A stretch of 64,000 bases of DNA from Marsupella aquatica (Eukaryota; Marchantiophyta), in contig OZ316899.1 in the NCBI GenBank assembly GCA_973895155.1, positions 124,001 through 188,000 of the forward strand. Reading direction: 5' to 3'. Each line of letters opens with the position of its first letter. Position 1 is the stretch's first letter. Shown here in pieces: positions 37,184 through 48,927 of this stretch. The notes under the pieces were generated by a model. It was given only the letters and a program-made list of their open reading frames with translations. It was not told the DNA's origin and searched no databases. Both the position numbers and the translations under genes were made by a program.

Positions 37184-37715
37184 GGTTTTTTCCAAAAAAT
37201 ATTCACGCATAAATTGGTGGCCAAGATGGATTCCCCGGGGAAAACCTTCCCCCTTTTTTTCCCTTTTTTTTCCGGAATTTTTCGGGCTTTTTTTGGGCCT
37301 GTATTCGGCCTTTTTCGGAGGGCCTTTTCACCCCAAAAAACCATGCCCCAAAACTGATGAACCACTTCGAAAACAAGGGGCGAAAACTCAGGGCCAAACT
37401 CGGGGCGAAAAACCCTAAAACCCTAAACCCTAAACCCTAAAGGGTTTTTTCCAAAAAATATTCACGCATAAATTGGTGGCGAAGATGGATTCCCCGGGGA
37501 AAACCTTCCCCCTTTTTTTTCCCTTTTTTTTCCCTTTTTTTTCGGGCTTTTTTCGGGCCTGTTTTCGGCCTTTTTCGGAGGGCCTTTTCACCCCAAAAAA
37601 CCATGCCCCAAAACTGATGGACCACTTCGAAAACAAGGGGCAAAAACTCGGGGCCAAACTCGGGGTGAAAAACCCTAAACCTAAAACCCTAAAACCTAAA
37701 CCCTAAACCCTAAAC
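37184..37715 (+). repeat. Two 259-bp units capped by CCCTAAA repeats
   Basis: Units start GGTTTTTTCCAAAAAATATT at 37184 and 37443. Each has a run of C4-5/T8 blocks, a GGCCTTTTCGGAGG-like GC/T stretch and 'AAAACAAGGGG', and ends in CCCTAAACCCTAAA (37410-37440 and 37673-37715). Confidence 0.9.
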
Positions 37716-38205
37716 CACTCCTCTCAACCTCCCCATCTCAACCCCAACACACAACTCCCTAAACACCCCACACTCTCAACCTCCTAATCCCAACTCAACA
37801 CACACCTCTCCCAAAACACTCCTCTCAACCTCCCCATCCCACCCCCACACTCTCAACCTCCTAAACCCAACTCCACAGACCTCCCCAACCCCCCACACTC
37901 TCAACCTTCTAAACCCAACTCAACACACACCTCCCCCAAAACACTCCTCTCAACCTCCCCATCCCAACCCCACAACTCCCTCAACCCCCCACACTCTCAA
38001 CCTCCCCAACCCAACTCCAACACACAACTCCCTCAACGCCCCACCCCCCAAAACACTCCTCTCAACCTCCCCATCTCAACCCCAACACACAACTCCCTAA
38101 ACCCCCCACACTCTCAACCTCCTAATCCCAACTCAACACACACCTCCCCCAAAACACTCCTCTCAACCTCCCCATCCCAACCCCAACACACAACTCCCTC
38201 AACCG
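37716..38205 (+). repeat. G-depleted C/A/T minisatellite
   Basis: About 490 bp in which the plus strand is almost wholly A, C and T, with only one or two G. Imperfect units start ACACTCCTCTCAACCTCCCC (near 37717, 37817, 37941, 38053, 38155) and alternate with 'ACACACAACTCCCT(A/C)AAC' and 'CACACTCTCAACCTCCTAA'. It follows CCCTAAA repeats directly, and many units look like degenerate CCCTAAA/CTCAACC blocks. The minus strand is G-rich. Confidence 0.9.
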
Positions 38206-38816
38206 TGCACAGCATGTAGGAGACCATGTTCCGCGCTCCCTAAATACCCTGAAATGGCCTGAAGACGGGCCTCATTGCACGCGCTGTGCAGAGAAGATAT
38301 ATACAGGTTTGAACAATAATGTTGTGGGGAGTCCAAATGTTGAAACGTTGAGACCGTGCACTGCATGTAGGAGACCATGCACCGCGCTCCCTAAATACCC
38401 TGAAATGGCCTGAAGACCGGCCTCATTGCACGTGCTGTGTAGAGATCGACTTGCTTTGTAATGTTGGTTCCTTTGTATTTTCATGGCAGGACAGTCTTTT
38501 TCGAGCACTCGTGGCAAAAAGACCACGAAAAAGACCGCAAAGACCGGGCATTGCGATCACTGGGCTGCACGAAAATGTATATATAAAAAATACCCTAAAA
38601 TGGCCTGAAGACCGGTCTCATTGCACGCGCTGTGCAAAGAAGATATGTACAGGCCTCATTGCATGCGCTGTGGAGAGAAGATATATACAGGCCTGAAGAC
38701 CGGCCTCATTGCACGCGCTGTGCAGAGAAGATATGACATTGTACAGGCTCCCTAAATACCTTGAAATGGCCTGAAGACCAGGCTCATTGCACGCAGAGTG
38801 AGAGGAAGATATATAC
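38206..38816 (+). repeat. Tandem GC-rich units with an inserted R1 piece
   Basis: Units contain 'CTCCCTAAATACCCTGAAAT', 'GGCCTGAAGACCGGCCTCAT' and 'TTGCACGCGCTGTGCAGAGA', seen at about 38233, 38388, 38590, 38650, 38693 and 38749 with truncations. Between units, 38444-38570 is the R1 end block ('GATCGACTTGCTTTGTAATG' through 'GACCGGGCATTGCGATCACT'). Confidence 0.85.
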
Positions 38817-38836
38817 AGGGTTTAGGGTTTAGGGTT
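38817..38836 (+). repeat. Telomere-type GGGTTTAGGG repeats, inverted orientation
   Basis: About three TTTAGGG units, opposite to the CCCTAAA orientation at 37410 and 37690, so the minisatellite block lies between inward-facing telomere-type tracts. Confidence 0.85.
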
Positions 38837-38971
38837 ATAACCCATATAAGAGTTAATATTAACCCAAATACAAAATGGGAAACAAGTTCATAGTATTGGG
38901 TAGTTTAGGGGACAGGTTAGTAAAATGCTGTTTTTTTTTTAACTATCATGGCATAAGCTTGCAGCTGACCA

Positions 38972-39073
38972 GCTCATGATCAGTGACAAACTGATGAGGT
39001 TCTCAACAATGACCACCCTCCCGCTCATGAACAGTGACAAACTGATGAGCTTCCCAACAATGACCACCCTCTA
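38972..39073 (+). repeat. 2 x 51 bp tandem repeat
   Basis: Units start GCTCATGA at 38972 and 39023 and share CAGTGACAAACTGATGAG and CAACAATGACCACCCTC. Confidence 0.85.
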
Positions 39074-40580
39074 CAACCCGTAACAGGTCAGTTTTAGGAC
39101 TGAAATGTAGAGAGTGTCATCCGTGTCAAATAATACGTTTGGCAAGGTCCATCCGGGTTGCTCAAATCTACATCAGCATTTCAGCATACTTGAAGGTCCA
39201 TCCTGGCTTCAAGTTCTCACGGATCAGGTCCTTGCTTTTTAATTGACAAGCTGGAAAAGCATCTTCAATTCCACCCCTGAGGGGTCTTTCACTTGCTTCA
39301 TACAGCTTTCCCCATTAACTTTTTCAATGGGGTTGCCATGGGGATATCGCCCTCCTGCAATCAATCTGCTCCTCAAATAATCCAAGACTCGTCAACTGTG
39401 AATGTACATCAGGAAATTAGGGTTCCTATTATTTTGCAATTAAACAATGATTTATAAACTCACGAAGGGTGCGATAAGAATACACTGTAAAATCATAAAT
39501 GTTATCATGTTGACCTGGCATTACTAGATATTTGTGGGTGCCACAATGATTCATTGCTTTGTAATTTTCACAAAATATTACATTAACAAATCATTGGGCT
39601 CATCGTGATGATTCATTGTCAAGTTATTCCACGTTTATTCTTGCATGATTCTACAATGAAATACATTGTTGGATCATTATATTTTCATTGTTAGATCAAT
39701 GTTTGGTCAATATTGTATGGACAGTGTAACAATGTATTTTCAATACATTTGGTAATAAAAACCATTCTTCAATTAATAGACTTTCATTGACAGATCAATA
39801 TGTGGTCAATGTAGTATAACAATGTAGTTTCAACCGTCCAAACATCAGGGATCAAATAGAATTTCATTGACAATACATCAATAAACCAGCATCTCTTCTT
39901 CATCAATATAATCATAGGTATCTAATGTTGATAAGACAATGATAAATACCTTTATTTTCATTAACATGTCATGGGTCATTGGTACTTATTATCTGTACAT
40001 TATATTTTGGACACTCATATATCACTGTTTTTCCTTATCTTCTTTGCATAATCTCTAAGGTTTATGGATAATTTATTTGAGGGTACGACTTGACATTTTA
40101 TATCAATGTTTCAACATCTTTCATTTATCTTTACACCAATACATAGTCCTATATTCCATATTGAACTGATCTAATGGAATTAGTTTGTCATTTCAATATA
40201 GTATACGATACTAAAATCCAACATTATTTCAATGTTATTGAGTATACAATTCTACATCACATATAGGTTAGGGGTAGTACTACAATTGACATATGAATCA
40301 CTTTCGAAAGACCTTTACAAAGAGGAGGAATATGTCATATATGTAACATTTCATTTTAAAGACAAAGACAATAAAGAGTACATGATGCAAGAGGGTCAAC
40401 TCATCCCTCTAACTACATTGAGTCTACGATTGACCCAATGTATATTCACAAGCACCACTGACAAAAAACCCTTGTTCCTGGTGCTATTTCAGGACTGCTA
40501 TTACTAGCAAAATTGCTCACCACAGCTTAACGCCAAGATTCAACGAACCTACAGCGAAAGCACTGAAACACCTAAGTTAC
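39074..40580. other. AT-rich region with degenerate CAATGT/ATTGA repeats, no recognised gene
   Basis: Between about 39550 and 40220, motifs such as 'TTTCATTG(A/T)(C/T)AGATCAAT', 'GGTCAAT.T.GTAT' and 'AACAATGTA.TTTCAA' recur in imperfect units. A 91-codon frame at 40232-40507 shows no domain. This region replaces the expected 3' half of SMC2. Confidence 0.5.
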
Positions 40581-43500
40581 CTCACTGTCTAGTTGACCAA
40601 GATGTGCTTCCATATTCCTTAACTTTAACTGTGCAAGCGCTGTAACTACTTGCCCCTCGAGAACCATTTTTTCGTGCCCTGCAGCTTCCCTCTCCATGAG
40701 CAGCCTCTCTCTTGCTCCTTCTTGTTCCTGTGAAGAGAACCAGTTAACAGATTTGTTTAAGAGACATCCTAGCCAGCTGGAAACGAATCATTTCTCAATA
40801 ATTTGATTAGCATGAACTCCGAACAGTCCGATATAAACTTAGCAAAGGGATAGAAGTGACTTTGAAGTACCTTAAGGTCCTTCGATGCAGCTGCCATTTC
40901 CTTTTTCATGGATTTGATACTCTTCTCTATGTCTTTCAATCGAGTTTCTCGGTCCCGACCATGCTCGTTAATTGCTCGCTCCAGGTCGGAGGCTTTCTTT
41001 ATGCATTCATTGTGATGGTTCTCCTTGTTGTCTAGGTCCTTCTTTTCTGCGTCCAGCTCGGCCTCCATTGTTGAGATCGACTCACTTAGCTGACATCGCG
41101 CAGGTATTCGATGTCAACGATACATAAAGCTGACAAGGACCCGACTAAACACTTCGCTACTCATGACGACTGCACTCTTCAAAAATCCCAAGAATCTTGA
41201 CTGTAAACATGAGAAAGAGCGCTACTATTGAAACAACAATTTGCGCCCGTAAACTTAAGCCCAACAGTATATCTAACTCGTACGGGTAGCCATACACGAG
41301 GGGCTGAACTCGCTTATACTGTCAAAGCTCTGATGCCAAGACAGTAGACCGTAAAAACCTAAGAAGGACATCCTCCCTCATTTTCCTCACAATAAAGTGA
41401 TTCTCAGACACGTTGAATTGTCACTGATGAAACATGTTTGGAACCGAGAAATTGCAACAAACCTTGTGATGTTTGCTCTGCTCAGCCCTGGTTTCATACA
41501 GAGAGAGATCATATGACTTCAGTTCCAATTGTGACTTTAAGTGGGCATATTTCTTCTGCATGGGTGCCAACTTCTCAATCTGCAGCATTCGCATGTACAA
41601 ATTAAGGACAACGGAGGTCGTCGTACATTGGATCAAAAATCTTCACGACCACCAGATGTAGCTATAAGAACCCAGTCTCAACGGGGATGGACCAGGTATA
41701 AACAGATCCTGTTCTACTGCGTCATGTATAAACTCGACGTCACGTCCAAATCAAACATATATAAAAGCCTTACCTCTTTCTCGATCTTTGAAAGTGCCTG
41801 AACATGCTCTGCCAAGCTGCCCTCCGCCTCTGCTAGTGCATGAAGTTGCATCAGGAGTTCCCCACCATTCCTGGAAGGAAACATTAAATGAAATACTTGC
41901 ACTGCGACTTCTGCAGGACATCTAAACTTACGGCGACACTATGCTTCTACGTTACTCTAAGCAGAGACGGTACGCATGAGGAAAATCTGCCCAGCGTTTG
42001 AAACCTGTATAGCTCAATTTCTTTACTTCGGATGAGCTGATTGCAACAATAGCTCCATTCCACAACTCGGACGTTCGTACAAAGTGAATTAGCTCAGAAA
42101 CGGACCTGCGCGAACCACCGGTAAGAAGACCACGAGGTTCAAAAACATCCCCCTGCAGGGTCACCGACTTAGTATTGACGTCCTTGTGGAAAGCCACCTA
42201 CACCAGCCGATACTTCAGCGAAAATCTGCTGAGTTTACTTCGAATATAATCATTTTACTCCAAGGCTAGCATGAATATAAAGTCAACTACTGGTAGGGGT
42301 TTTAGTATTCAAGAAGTCTGCACTAATGAGAAGGGTCAACTTTATCATAAGGATCTACAATTTCAAATATGCAATTGCTGAAATTCACCTGTTTGGCCGT
42401 TTCAGTATCATTACAGACAAACGCTCCACCAAAAACGAAAGCCATAGCCGCCTGCATTATGACATTACTATATCAGAATGTTCTTTACTTCAAACGTTAG
42501 ACAGACGTCAATAGAATTGTTAATACGTAGTACCTTTGAATCGTCTACTTGGAGACTAACTAGATTTGCATACGCTAAAGCAGGAGAAGCTGATCTCTAA
42601 ATACGACAGGAAGCTACATTTAACTTACTTGAAGCTCGTCAGGGTAGCCAACGAGGGACAGTGCTGGTTTTGCCCTGGCAGGACCCACCTGTACGAGACA
42701 AAAGCTGCTCAGACTGTACATCTTAAGGCCATCATAGCGAAATTTCGATTTGGACTAAGCGAAGCACTGAGTCACACACACCAGATCTGATTGCTCAATA
42801 TGTGAAAGATCCAACGGCTAAATTTAAGGAACAAGACATTTGCAATGCAACATTGTCAGGGAACCATCTTCAAACGTAGCACCCCTTCGAAAGAATCAAA
42901 CAAAAGAGTGAAGCATTCATTCTGAGGATACGAATAGTTTGCAGTTCCCACCTAAAGATCATTTTCTCAACCCCTTTATATCTCACAACCAACCATGGGT
43001 TCCGGCATCTGCTGAAGATAAATAACTATTACGATTCGACATAAATCTTTCCAATCTAAGAAGAGAGCACTGAAAGCGATGCAAGATGGGAACCTTTCTT
43101 TAGCGAGAACATACGTTAGAAAAGAAATCATACCAGCTTGGCCGCTGCCGCCTGAGTTCTCGAAGAGATGGGGTTGGCTTGAATCTTGTTGAGAGGAATG
43201 ATGGTAATCCTTCGGCGCAGCCCACCTTTCTCTAGGAGCAGTTTAGCAGTTTGCTCAGTGTCCACTACAATATTATAAATTTTACTTCCTGTAATAACCT
43301 GTTCGCAAGATTTGTACTACCATTTCAGGCTCCTGATAGTGTCTCAAAGTTAAAATGTGAAGCCACACCATAGCAGTTTCATACAAAGAAATACAATATG
43401 AATTCAACAACAAACATGGGAGTTGGGGATCACACACCTCAAGGGCAGTCATAGTAGAGGCATCATTCACCTGCACAAGGCGTGGTACTGGTCCTTTAAC

Positions 43501-46039
43501 CCGTGACTTCTCGAATCCCCTCTCAGGGTCATTGTATGAGAATTGAAGGCCCGAAAGTTCCCCCGTAAGATTGCTAACCTAAGTTGTCTTGAGTCCCTTT
43601 ACCGTTTCAGCCTCGGTTCTCCGGCTCTGGAGTGCAATGTTCACGTCAATGTTTGTTAGGTTGTCGAGAATCGTCCAAGAGAACAACAGCCTTCATTAAA
43701 GCTGAGAATGACTGTGCAATTCCAATTCGTGACTTGTTATTGCACCGTGTTCAGATAAGGGCAAAACAACAGGTTGACGAAGGACATAGAATACAACATA
43801 ATTAAGAGCAGATTTCCACGCCCAGCAGACGAGAACTGCACCTACACTTAACCCTTGTAGACATGCTAGAAGCCAGAAATTCACAGCAGAAACATGCGCA
43901 AGGTCATACAATTGGGCCACTACATTCCCCGCACACCTAAGAACAGGTGCTAATCAAAACAATGGGAGTTCACAACTGTGGGAGAACCTGTTCCAGGGAA
44001 TTCATTCGGTCCTCTTCGAATCCTAGTTTATTTATGGCATCTTGCAGCTTCTCCAATTCCGCCTTACTTGAGCGCAGCTCCTCCTATGCAGCAGCTACTT
44101 CGTGTTGCTTGGAATTGAAATGCTGTTGTTTTGCTTTCAGCTCTTTGTCGAGATGTTTGATCTTTGTTTTGCTCTGCTGCACCTCAGTCGGAGCTTTCCC
44201 TACCGCAGCATTTGCATCATCTCGCTGGTCTGCCAGACTCTTTTGTTCAGCCCCACTAGCCTTCCCTGCTTGAATCCCCTGAACCAAACGAATTTCGACG
44301 AGCCACTGACTTTTCACCTGGACTCTGCTGAATGGACGAAATTTGAATCTTCAAAGTAAACCCTTCAGCTGGTGTACTGTTCTTAGACAAAAACATATTG
44401 CTATGAACATGCTAAAGTCAGCATCGATAGCAGATTATTACCAGTTTTATCAGTGTTGGCTCAATTCCTGTTTGCATCCTTAGAGTTCAAATAACTACCT
44501 GGTAATCTCGTTCAAGGTCTTCCAATGTCTTTGCCTGCTGCTCCACTTTCTCTTTCAGACCTGAAAATTCTTCCTCAGCTTGAAGTTCAGCAGCAGTTTT
44601 GGCGGCGATGACACCATCCAAATCCTTTACATTTCTTTGCAGCTGATAGATAACAGCCAGAAAATTGAGGTGAGTAAACAGGGGTACCTCCCATGATACG
44701 GCTCATGTACCAAAACCTGCCTGCTTTACAGTTTGGCGTCTGAGATTGGTTGCATACCTGCTCAGCAGTAGCTTTCTCGACGTCAAAAGACTCTTGTTTT
44801 GCATTGACAGCAGAGTCGACCTTCACAAGAGCTGTATAGAGCTTATCCACCGCATCAGACAAACTTCTCATGTCACTATTCATCTGCTTCTCTTTGGCCT
44901 CAGTCAATGCAGCAACAGAAGCCTCATTCTGGGCTATTTCTTCCTCTAATCTTACCAACGGCAGATAATTTAATAGCCTCAACCTTGTCTTGCATTTCGG
45001 CCACCTCACCCGAAGAAGCTTCCTTCAACCTCCAGCCTCCGAAAAATTGAAAGCAATGCAGAATCTGTCGAGACGATCCACCACTGCATTGCCGGAAGTC
45101 CACTGTTGGTACTGCGCTCGTTCTTTCCATAGCTTCTCGAGAGCTGGAAGGATGTTTTGACTCAAAAGGTTGTCAATTTCATCCACTTAATTTTGCCTGC
45201 TTTTTTTCCAGAGTCTTGAGAGCGTTCTCTTTTTTCGACTCGTACATCTTAGTTCCAGCTGCCTCTTCTAGCATTGACAGAATCTCAGGCGGCTTCATGT
45301 TGAGTACTTTCGTGATACGACCTTGCATGATGAGAAAGTGAGGATTGTTGATATTCAGCTGTACGGAGTGGAAGAGATTTTGGACCTGGGTGGGCTGCCT
45401 TACGTGGCCATTTATCCAGTACTTGTTCCGTCCACCAACGATAATCTACAGTATGACAAAAGACCATATAATCAGACAATGCCTGACCATGGAATACTGT
45501 GCGAATCGAAATGTTCTCATGTTCTGTCTGCCACTCATTGGATCCGTATCTCTCTTGGCTATTGATCATCAAAATATTTATTCACGAGGTGTGGGGAGCA
45601 TCGGAAGAAAAGACTGACTGTTTCCAGGCCAACAGAGACGGGTGTCTCGGCAAGAGGGCCAACTTAATATCGGAAATTGAATGAAATGAAGTTCAGATAA
45701 ATTCGTGAGGGGTAAACTTACCTGGCGAGTGACAGTAATCTCACTCGAGTCTTCATATCCGATAGGACTTCGCTTACGGTTCGAATTGTCAAACAGAATT
45801 GAAACTGTTGCTTTTGTAATTCCCGCCTGCCCTTGCTTGTAAACCAGCTCTTGCAAGTTGCTTGCCCTAACTTGCTGCAAATTCGTAATTCCCAGCACGA
45901 AGCAAATAGAGTCCAAGATGTTTGACTTACCTGATCCATTCAGCCCTGTTATTGCGTTGAATTGCTGATCAAAGCCGGAAACCACAGTCCTTTGAGCGTA
46001 CGACTTGAATCCGTCCAAGGTTATCTCCTTCACATACAT
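40581..46039 (-). pseudogene. SMC2: Truncated SMC2 (condensin subunit) pseudogene, 13 exons
   Basis: Exon 1 (46039-45722) has the start '[14 protein letters not shown]' and Walker A 'GLNGSGKS'. Exon 2 (45445-44758) has '[20 protein letters not shown]'. Further exons: 44642-44499, 44278-43988, ~43660-43438, 43298-43134 (hinge, 'RRRITIIPLNKIQ'), 42688-42629, 42451-42389, 42197-42106 ('GLLTGGSR'), 41870-41774, 41579-41463, 41089-40871 and 40727-40581, nearly all with GT-AG borders and correct phase. Intact SMC2 is about 1170 residues; this stops near residue 850, losing the distal coiled coil, ABC signature and Walker B. Lesions: a 4-bp insertion (TTAA, near 45187), frameshifts near 45030 and 44955, and in-frame TAGs at 44084-44086 and 43579-43581. 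SMC2 with SMC4 forms condensin, which compacts mitotic chromosomes; this copy could not encode it. Some indels could be assembly errors, but the missing 3' half could not. Confidence 0.9.
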
Positions 46040-46895
46040 CGCGCCAGCGTCCCCTGGACGACGACAACCTCTGCGCCAGACATGGAGGTTTGATGGCCAC
46101 CAACATCTCTACATGATCTAAGGACATCCGGGTGCCTATCCTCGCAAGCTCACAATCCTTGTAGAATTCACAATCTGCTAAGAATTACTTGTCGTACTGG
46201 CTTCGGATTGCTCAGTTGCTATAGTTGCTTCTCGGGGACTTGGTATCGAGCTTTGCGTAGCTACATGCTCACGAATCCGGTCATCCCTGTTAGGTTCGCG
46301 TTACCACTTTTACACGGCCTCTCGTCAAGTCCTTTGGGCACACAATTCCTAGTAAGGGCCCTACCTATATACGTATACTGGATGTTCTTCTGCGTTTCGA
46401 CCTTACATTGCTGGGCAACTATACTTCTCACCTCTGAGCGCCCAAGGAAGCGGGACAGAATCTCTTCTTCAGCTCGGGATACTGTCCATCCTGGTTCAAG
46501 TCCTGCTCATTTCTTGCATGACGTCTCCTATTGCCTGAGCTCCTTTTATTTCCCGTCACAATCTACATCAATTTTGTTGCCACTTGCTCGTTACTTGCTT
46601 GTTGCCACTTGTCGTCAATTCTTCGTTTTGTATGCACGACACTTCAGTTGCAAAGGGTTCTTTCTTGGAGGGCGATAAACAAGAGCACTCGCGCCATAGT
46701 TTTTCAGAGGGCAATGTGCGGGTATGACGGTGGGTTGCTTTGGGGTTTGGATGGAAGATCTTCTCATACTTTTTCTTCTCAGAACTTGTAGTTTTGATTC
46801 TCAAGTTTTGATGGCAAAGCTGGGATGATTCATAAAAGAGTCCAGCAGGAGGAATTTGATCCTGGAGAAGATACCGCTACTGCTATCAAATTCAG
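46040..46895. other. Possible SMC2 upstream region, no gene recognised
   Basis: About 850 bp between the SMC2 start and the PPR fragment. A 156-codon plus frame (46208-46678) is Cys/Leu/Ser-rich without a domain. Nothing assigned. Confidence 0.4.
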
Positions 46896-47156
46896 AACAA
46901 GAGTGTTATTACTTGGACCAGCATGATTGCGGGATACGCTAGGAGTGATCATGTTCAATCTGCACTCGACATTTTCAATCTAATGCGCCAAGAAGGCGTG
47001 AAGCCAAATGAGATCACGTATCTGAGCACCCTGAATGCATGTGGCAGCCCATTAGCTCTAACATGCGGAAAATAAATTCATGAGCATGTTCGACAGGTCG
47101 GCTTTGAATCATCCGTGCGTGTAGGGTCTGCTCTCGTACTGATGTACGCTAAATAG
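46896..47156 (+). pseudogene. PLS-type pentatricopeptide repeat (PPR) fragment
   Basis: The frame from 46896 reads 'SVITWTSMIAGYARSDHVQS', then 'ALDIFNLMRQEGVKPNEITY', 'LSTLNACGSP', 'IHEHV', and 'GSALVLMYAK'. This is about two and a half repeats in classic plant P-L-S order. A TAA replaces the residue before 'IHEHV' (usually Glu), and the frame ends TAG right after 'MYAK', where Cys-Gly normally follows. PLS-type PPR proteins bind organellar RNA in plants, often for C-to-U editing. Only a fragment remains, with no further repeats or E/DYW domain on either side. It lies head-to-head with the SMC2 pseudogene. Confidence 0.8.
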
Positions 47157-47640
47157 TTCGCATTTTGACCCGAAGCTGTCCTGACGAGATGTCAAGGTCT
47201 CTCTGGTTTGAGAGTCGAATGACGGATTGTGAATGAATGAGTTGACAAAGATCCACAAATGATTTTTGACCTGAAACGACTTCACCATCATGTGAGCCTT
47301 CCGAATCATAATGAAGTCCTTCCAAAACATCAAACACATTAGTCTTCAGGATGTCAAAGTGTTCCCTGAAGAGCTTCTTGGCTTCCCCTTCAAATTTAGT
47401 TGCTGCAAACTTCCGAGCGAGTTTGAGCATCTGCCGTACATTATCTACTCCTAATCGTCGGCAAAGCTCAGCCTCGCAAAACTCAGCGTCGATGATTAAT
47501 TATTTAGCATCTAGAACAAATTGGAAGGGATATCTAGTGAAGGCCGATCGCGATGTAGCAGTGATGACAAAACAACGTTGTAGGTCCTGTTTGGAGGCCA
47601 ATTCAACGACGGTGGTTTGTATCAGCCCATCAAAAGTGGA
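47149..47640 (-). pseudogene. Unidentified protein fragment
   Basis: The minus frame reads as plausible coding sequence, interrupted by one TAA near 47500 (about 'LDAK-stop-LIIDAEF'). It continues through 'LGVDNVRQMLKLARKFA' and 'KKLFREHFDIL' to near 47160. The helical pattern around 'NVRQMLKLA' recalls BTB/BACK-type regions, but no diagnostic motif is present and I do not assign a family. It abuts the PPR fragment tail to tail and shares its decayed state. Confidence 0.3.
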
Positions 47641-48927
47641 ATAATGATCAGCGGAGGTCAACTATTTTTGTAAATTTGTAGCAGGTCCTAGTACAGAACC
47701 ATAGTACTGAAAGTTGCCCTTTCTTTTCCCGAGGGGACATTTATGGCAGGACGTGATTGTTTCTCACCTAGAGATAGCCGATGGCATCACAATCTCTCTG
47801 GTGCTCCAGCCAAGCACAGCTCCTTGTTCCCAGAGTTACTGTCCAGAGTGCTAACTTACGTCGTGGCAGTCCTAGTGTGAATCAAGCTTTATCAGGCCCC
47901 AATAAACCTGACAGAGCGGCTACATACTGAGGCTTGATTCCAATCTTATCTGAGCATGCTTTGTCCCAGAGCGGCTACATACTGAGGCTTGATTCCAAGC
48001 TTATCTGAGCATGCTTTCTCCCAGATGGGAAGTCTGACCTCTGGGTCCCGCCCCGTAGCATCTGCTCGTCCCAGTTGTTTATCGAACTGTCCCCATCGCC
48101 CATTTGATCCCTAGGCTGTGTACAGCTGTAGCCCCTTTTCCTCCTTGCCCCCGCACTTCCGAATTGCAGCTTGAATGAATGTGCACTTTGTAGCCGACTG
48201 AGCAGCCAGGTGGATCAAATCAGCTTTAGTATTATGTCAGTCTTTTCCCTTTGGCCCAGTGTCCAAAGCTGCTGACATGGCTGTTCTAATCACATTGGCT
48301 TGCTACAACATTACTCCGACAGCATCTACTCTCAGTGACCCAACAGCATCGCGATCCCTACTCTCAGTGACCCAACAGCATCGCGATCCCTAACTACTCC
48401 GCCAAATTTTCCAAAGCTCAGCACAGTATTGACTTTACACGTGACCTCTTAAGCAAACCATTCATTCCTGTAGACTCAAGCAACCGATGCTCAGAGTCTC
48501 ATCGCCTTCGCAGATCATTGGGGGGCAACAAACCACCGGCAGCACTTGAGAGATAGAAGGGATGCATGCCGACGCGGGAGCTCAATCACCACTGAACAGC
48601 CCCGCCTGGCATCACCATTCTCTGGCTCGTGGGGTCCCGCCTTCATTTCTTCATCGTTTTGCTTCTCGTTGGACTATCGCAGCTTGAGTTTAGGGTCTTG
48701 TCGTCTTGAGCTTCATCGAGGAGTCTCTAACATGTGTACTTGTCGCTCGTCTGGTTAGATCGACTTTGTATCGACTGCTGCTGCCAACAGATCCTTGTGG
48801 TGAGTTCTCCCTTCTCTAGTTTGAATGTAATATCTTCCCTCCATTCTGTTGTGCCTCCCCCTAGAGTCCTGTGGGCAGGATAGAGATGGATCCTCCGAGC
48901 TTGTATAGGAGGAGAGATTGATGGACA
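47641..48927. other. No recognised gene; two short tandem duplications
   Basis: 'AGAGCGGCTACATACTGAGG' repeats at 47913 and 47968 (period 55). 'CTACTCTCAGTGACCCAACA' repeats at 48326 and 48358 (period 32). The rest is unassigned. It may contain the promoter of the short exon that follows. Confidence 0.5.

Noticed and set aside
40232-40507. 91-codon plus frame with protein-like look
   Set aside because: No family recognised, AT-rich repeat surroundings, and does not match missing SMC2 exons on either strand.
46440-46520. Possible tRNA: GGTTCAAGTCC looks like a B box
   Set aside because: The T-stem does not pair around it and no matching acceptor or anticodon arm can be drawn.
46208-46678. 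156-codon plus frame upstream of SMC2
   Set aside because: Composition atypical and no domain; lies in the likely SMC2 5' flank.
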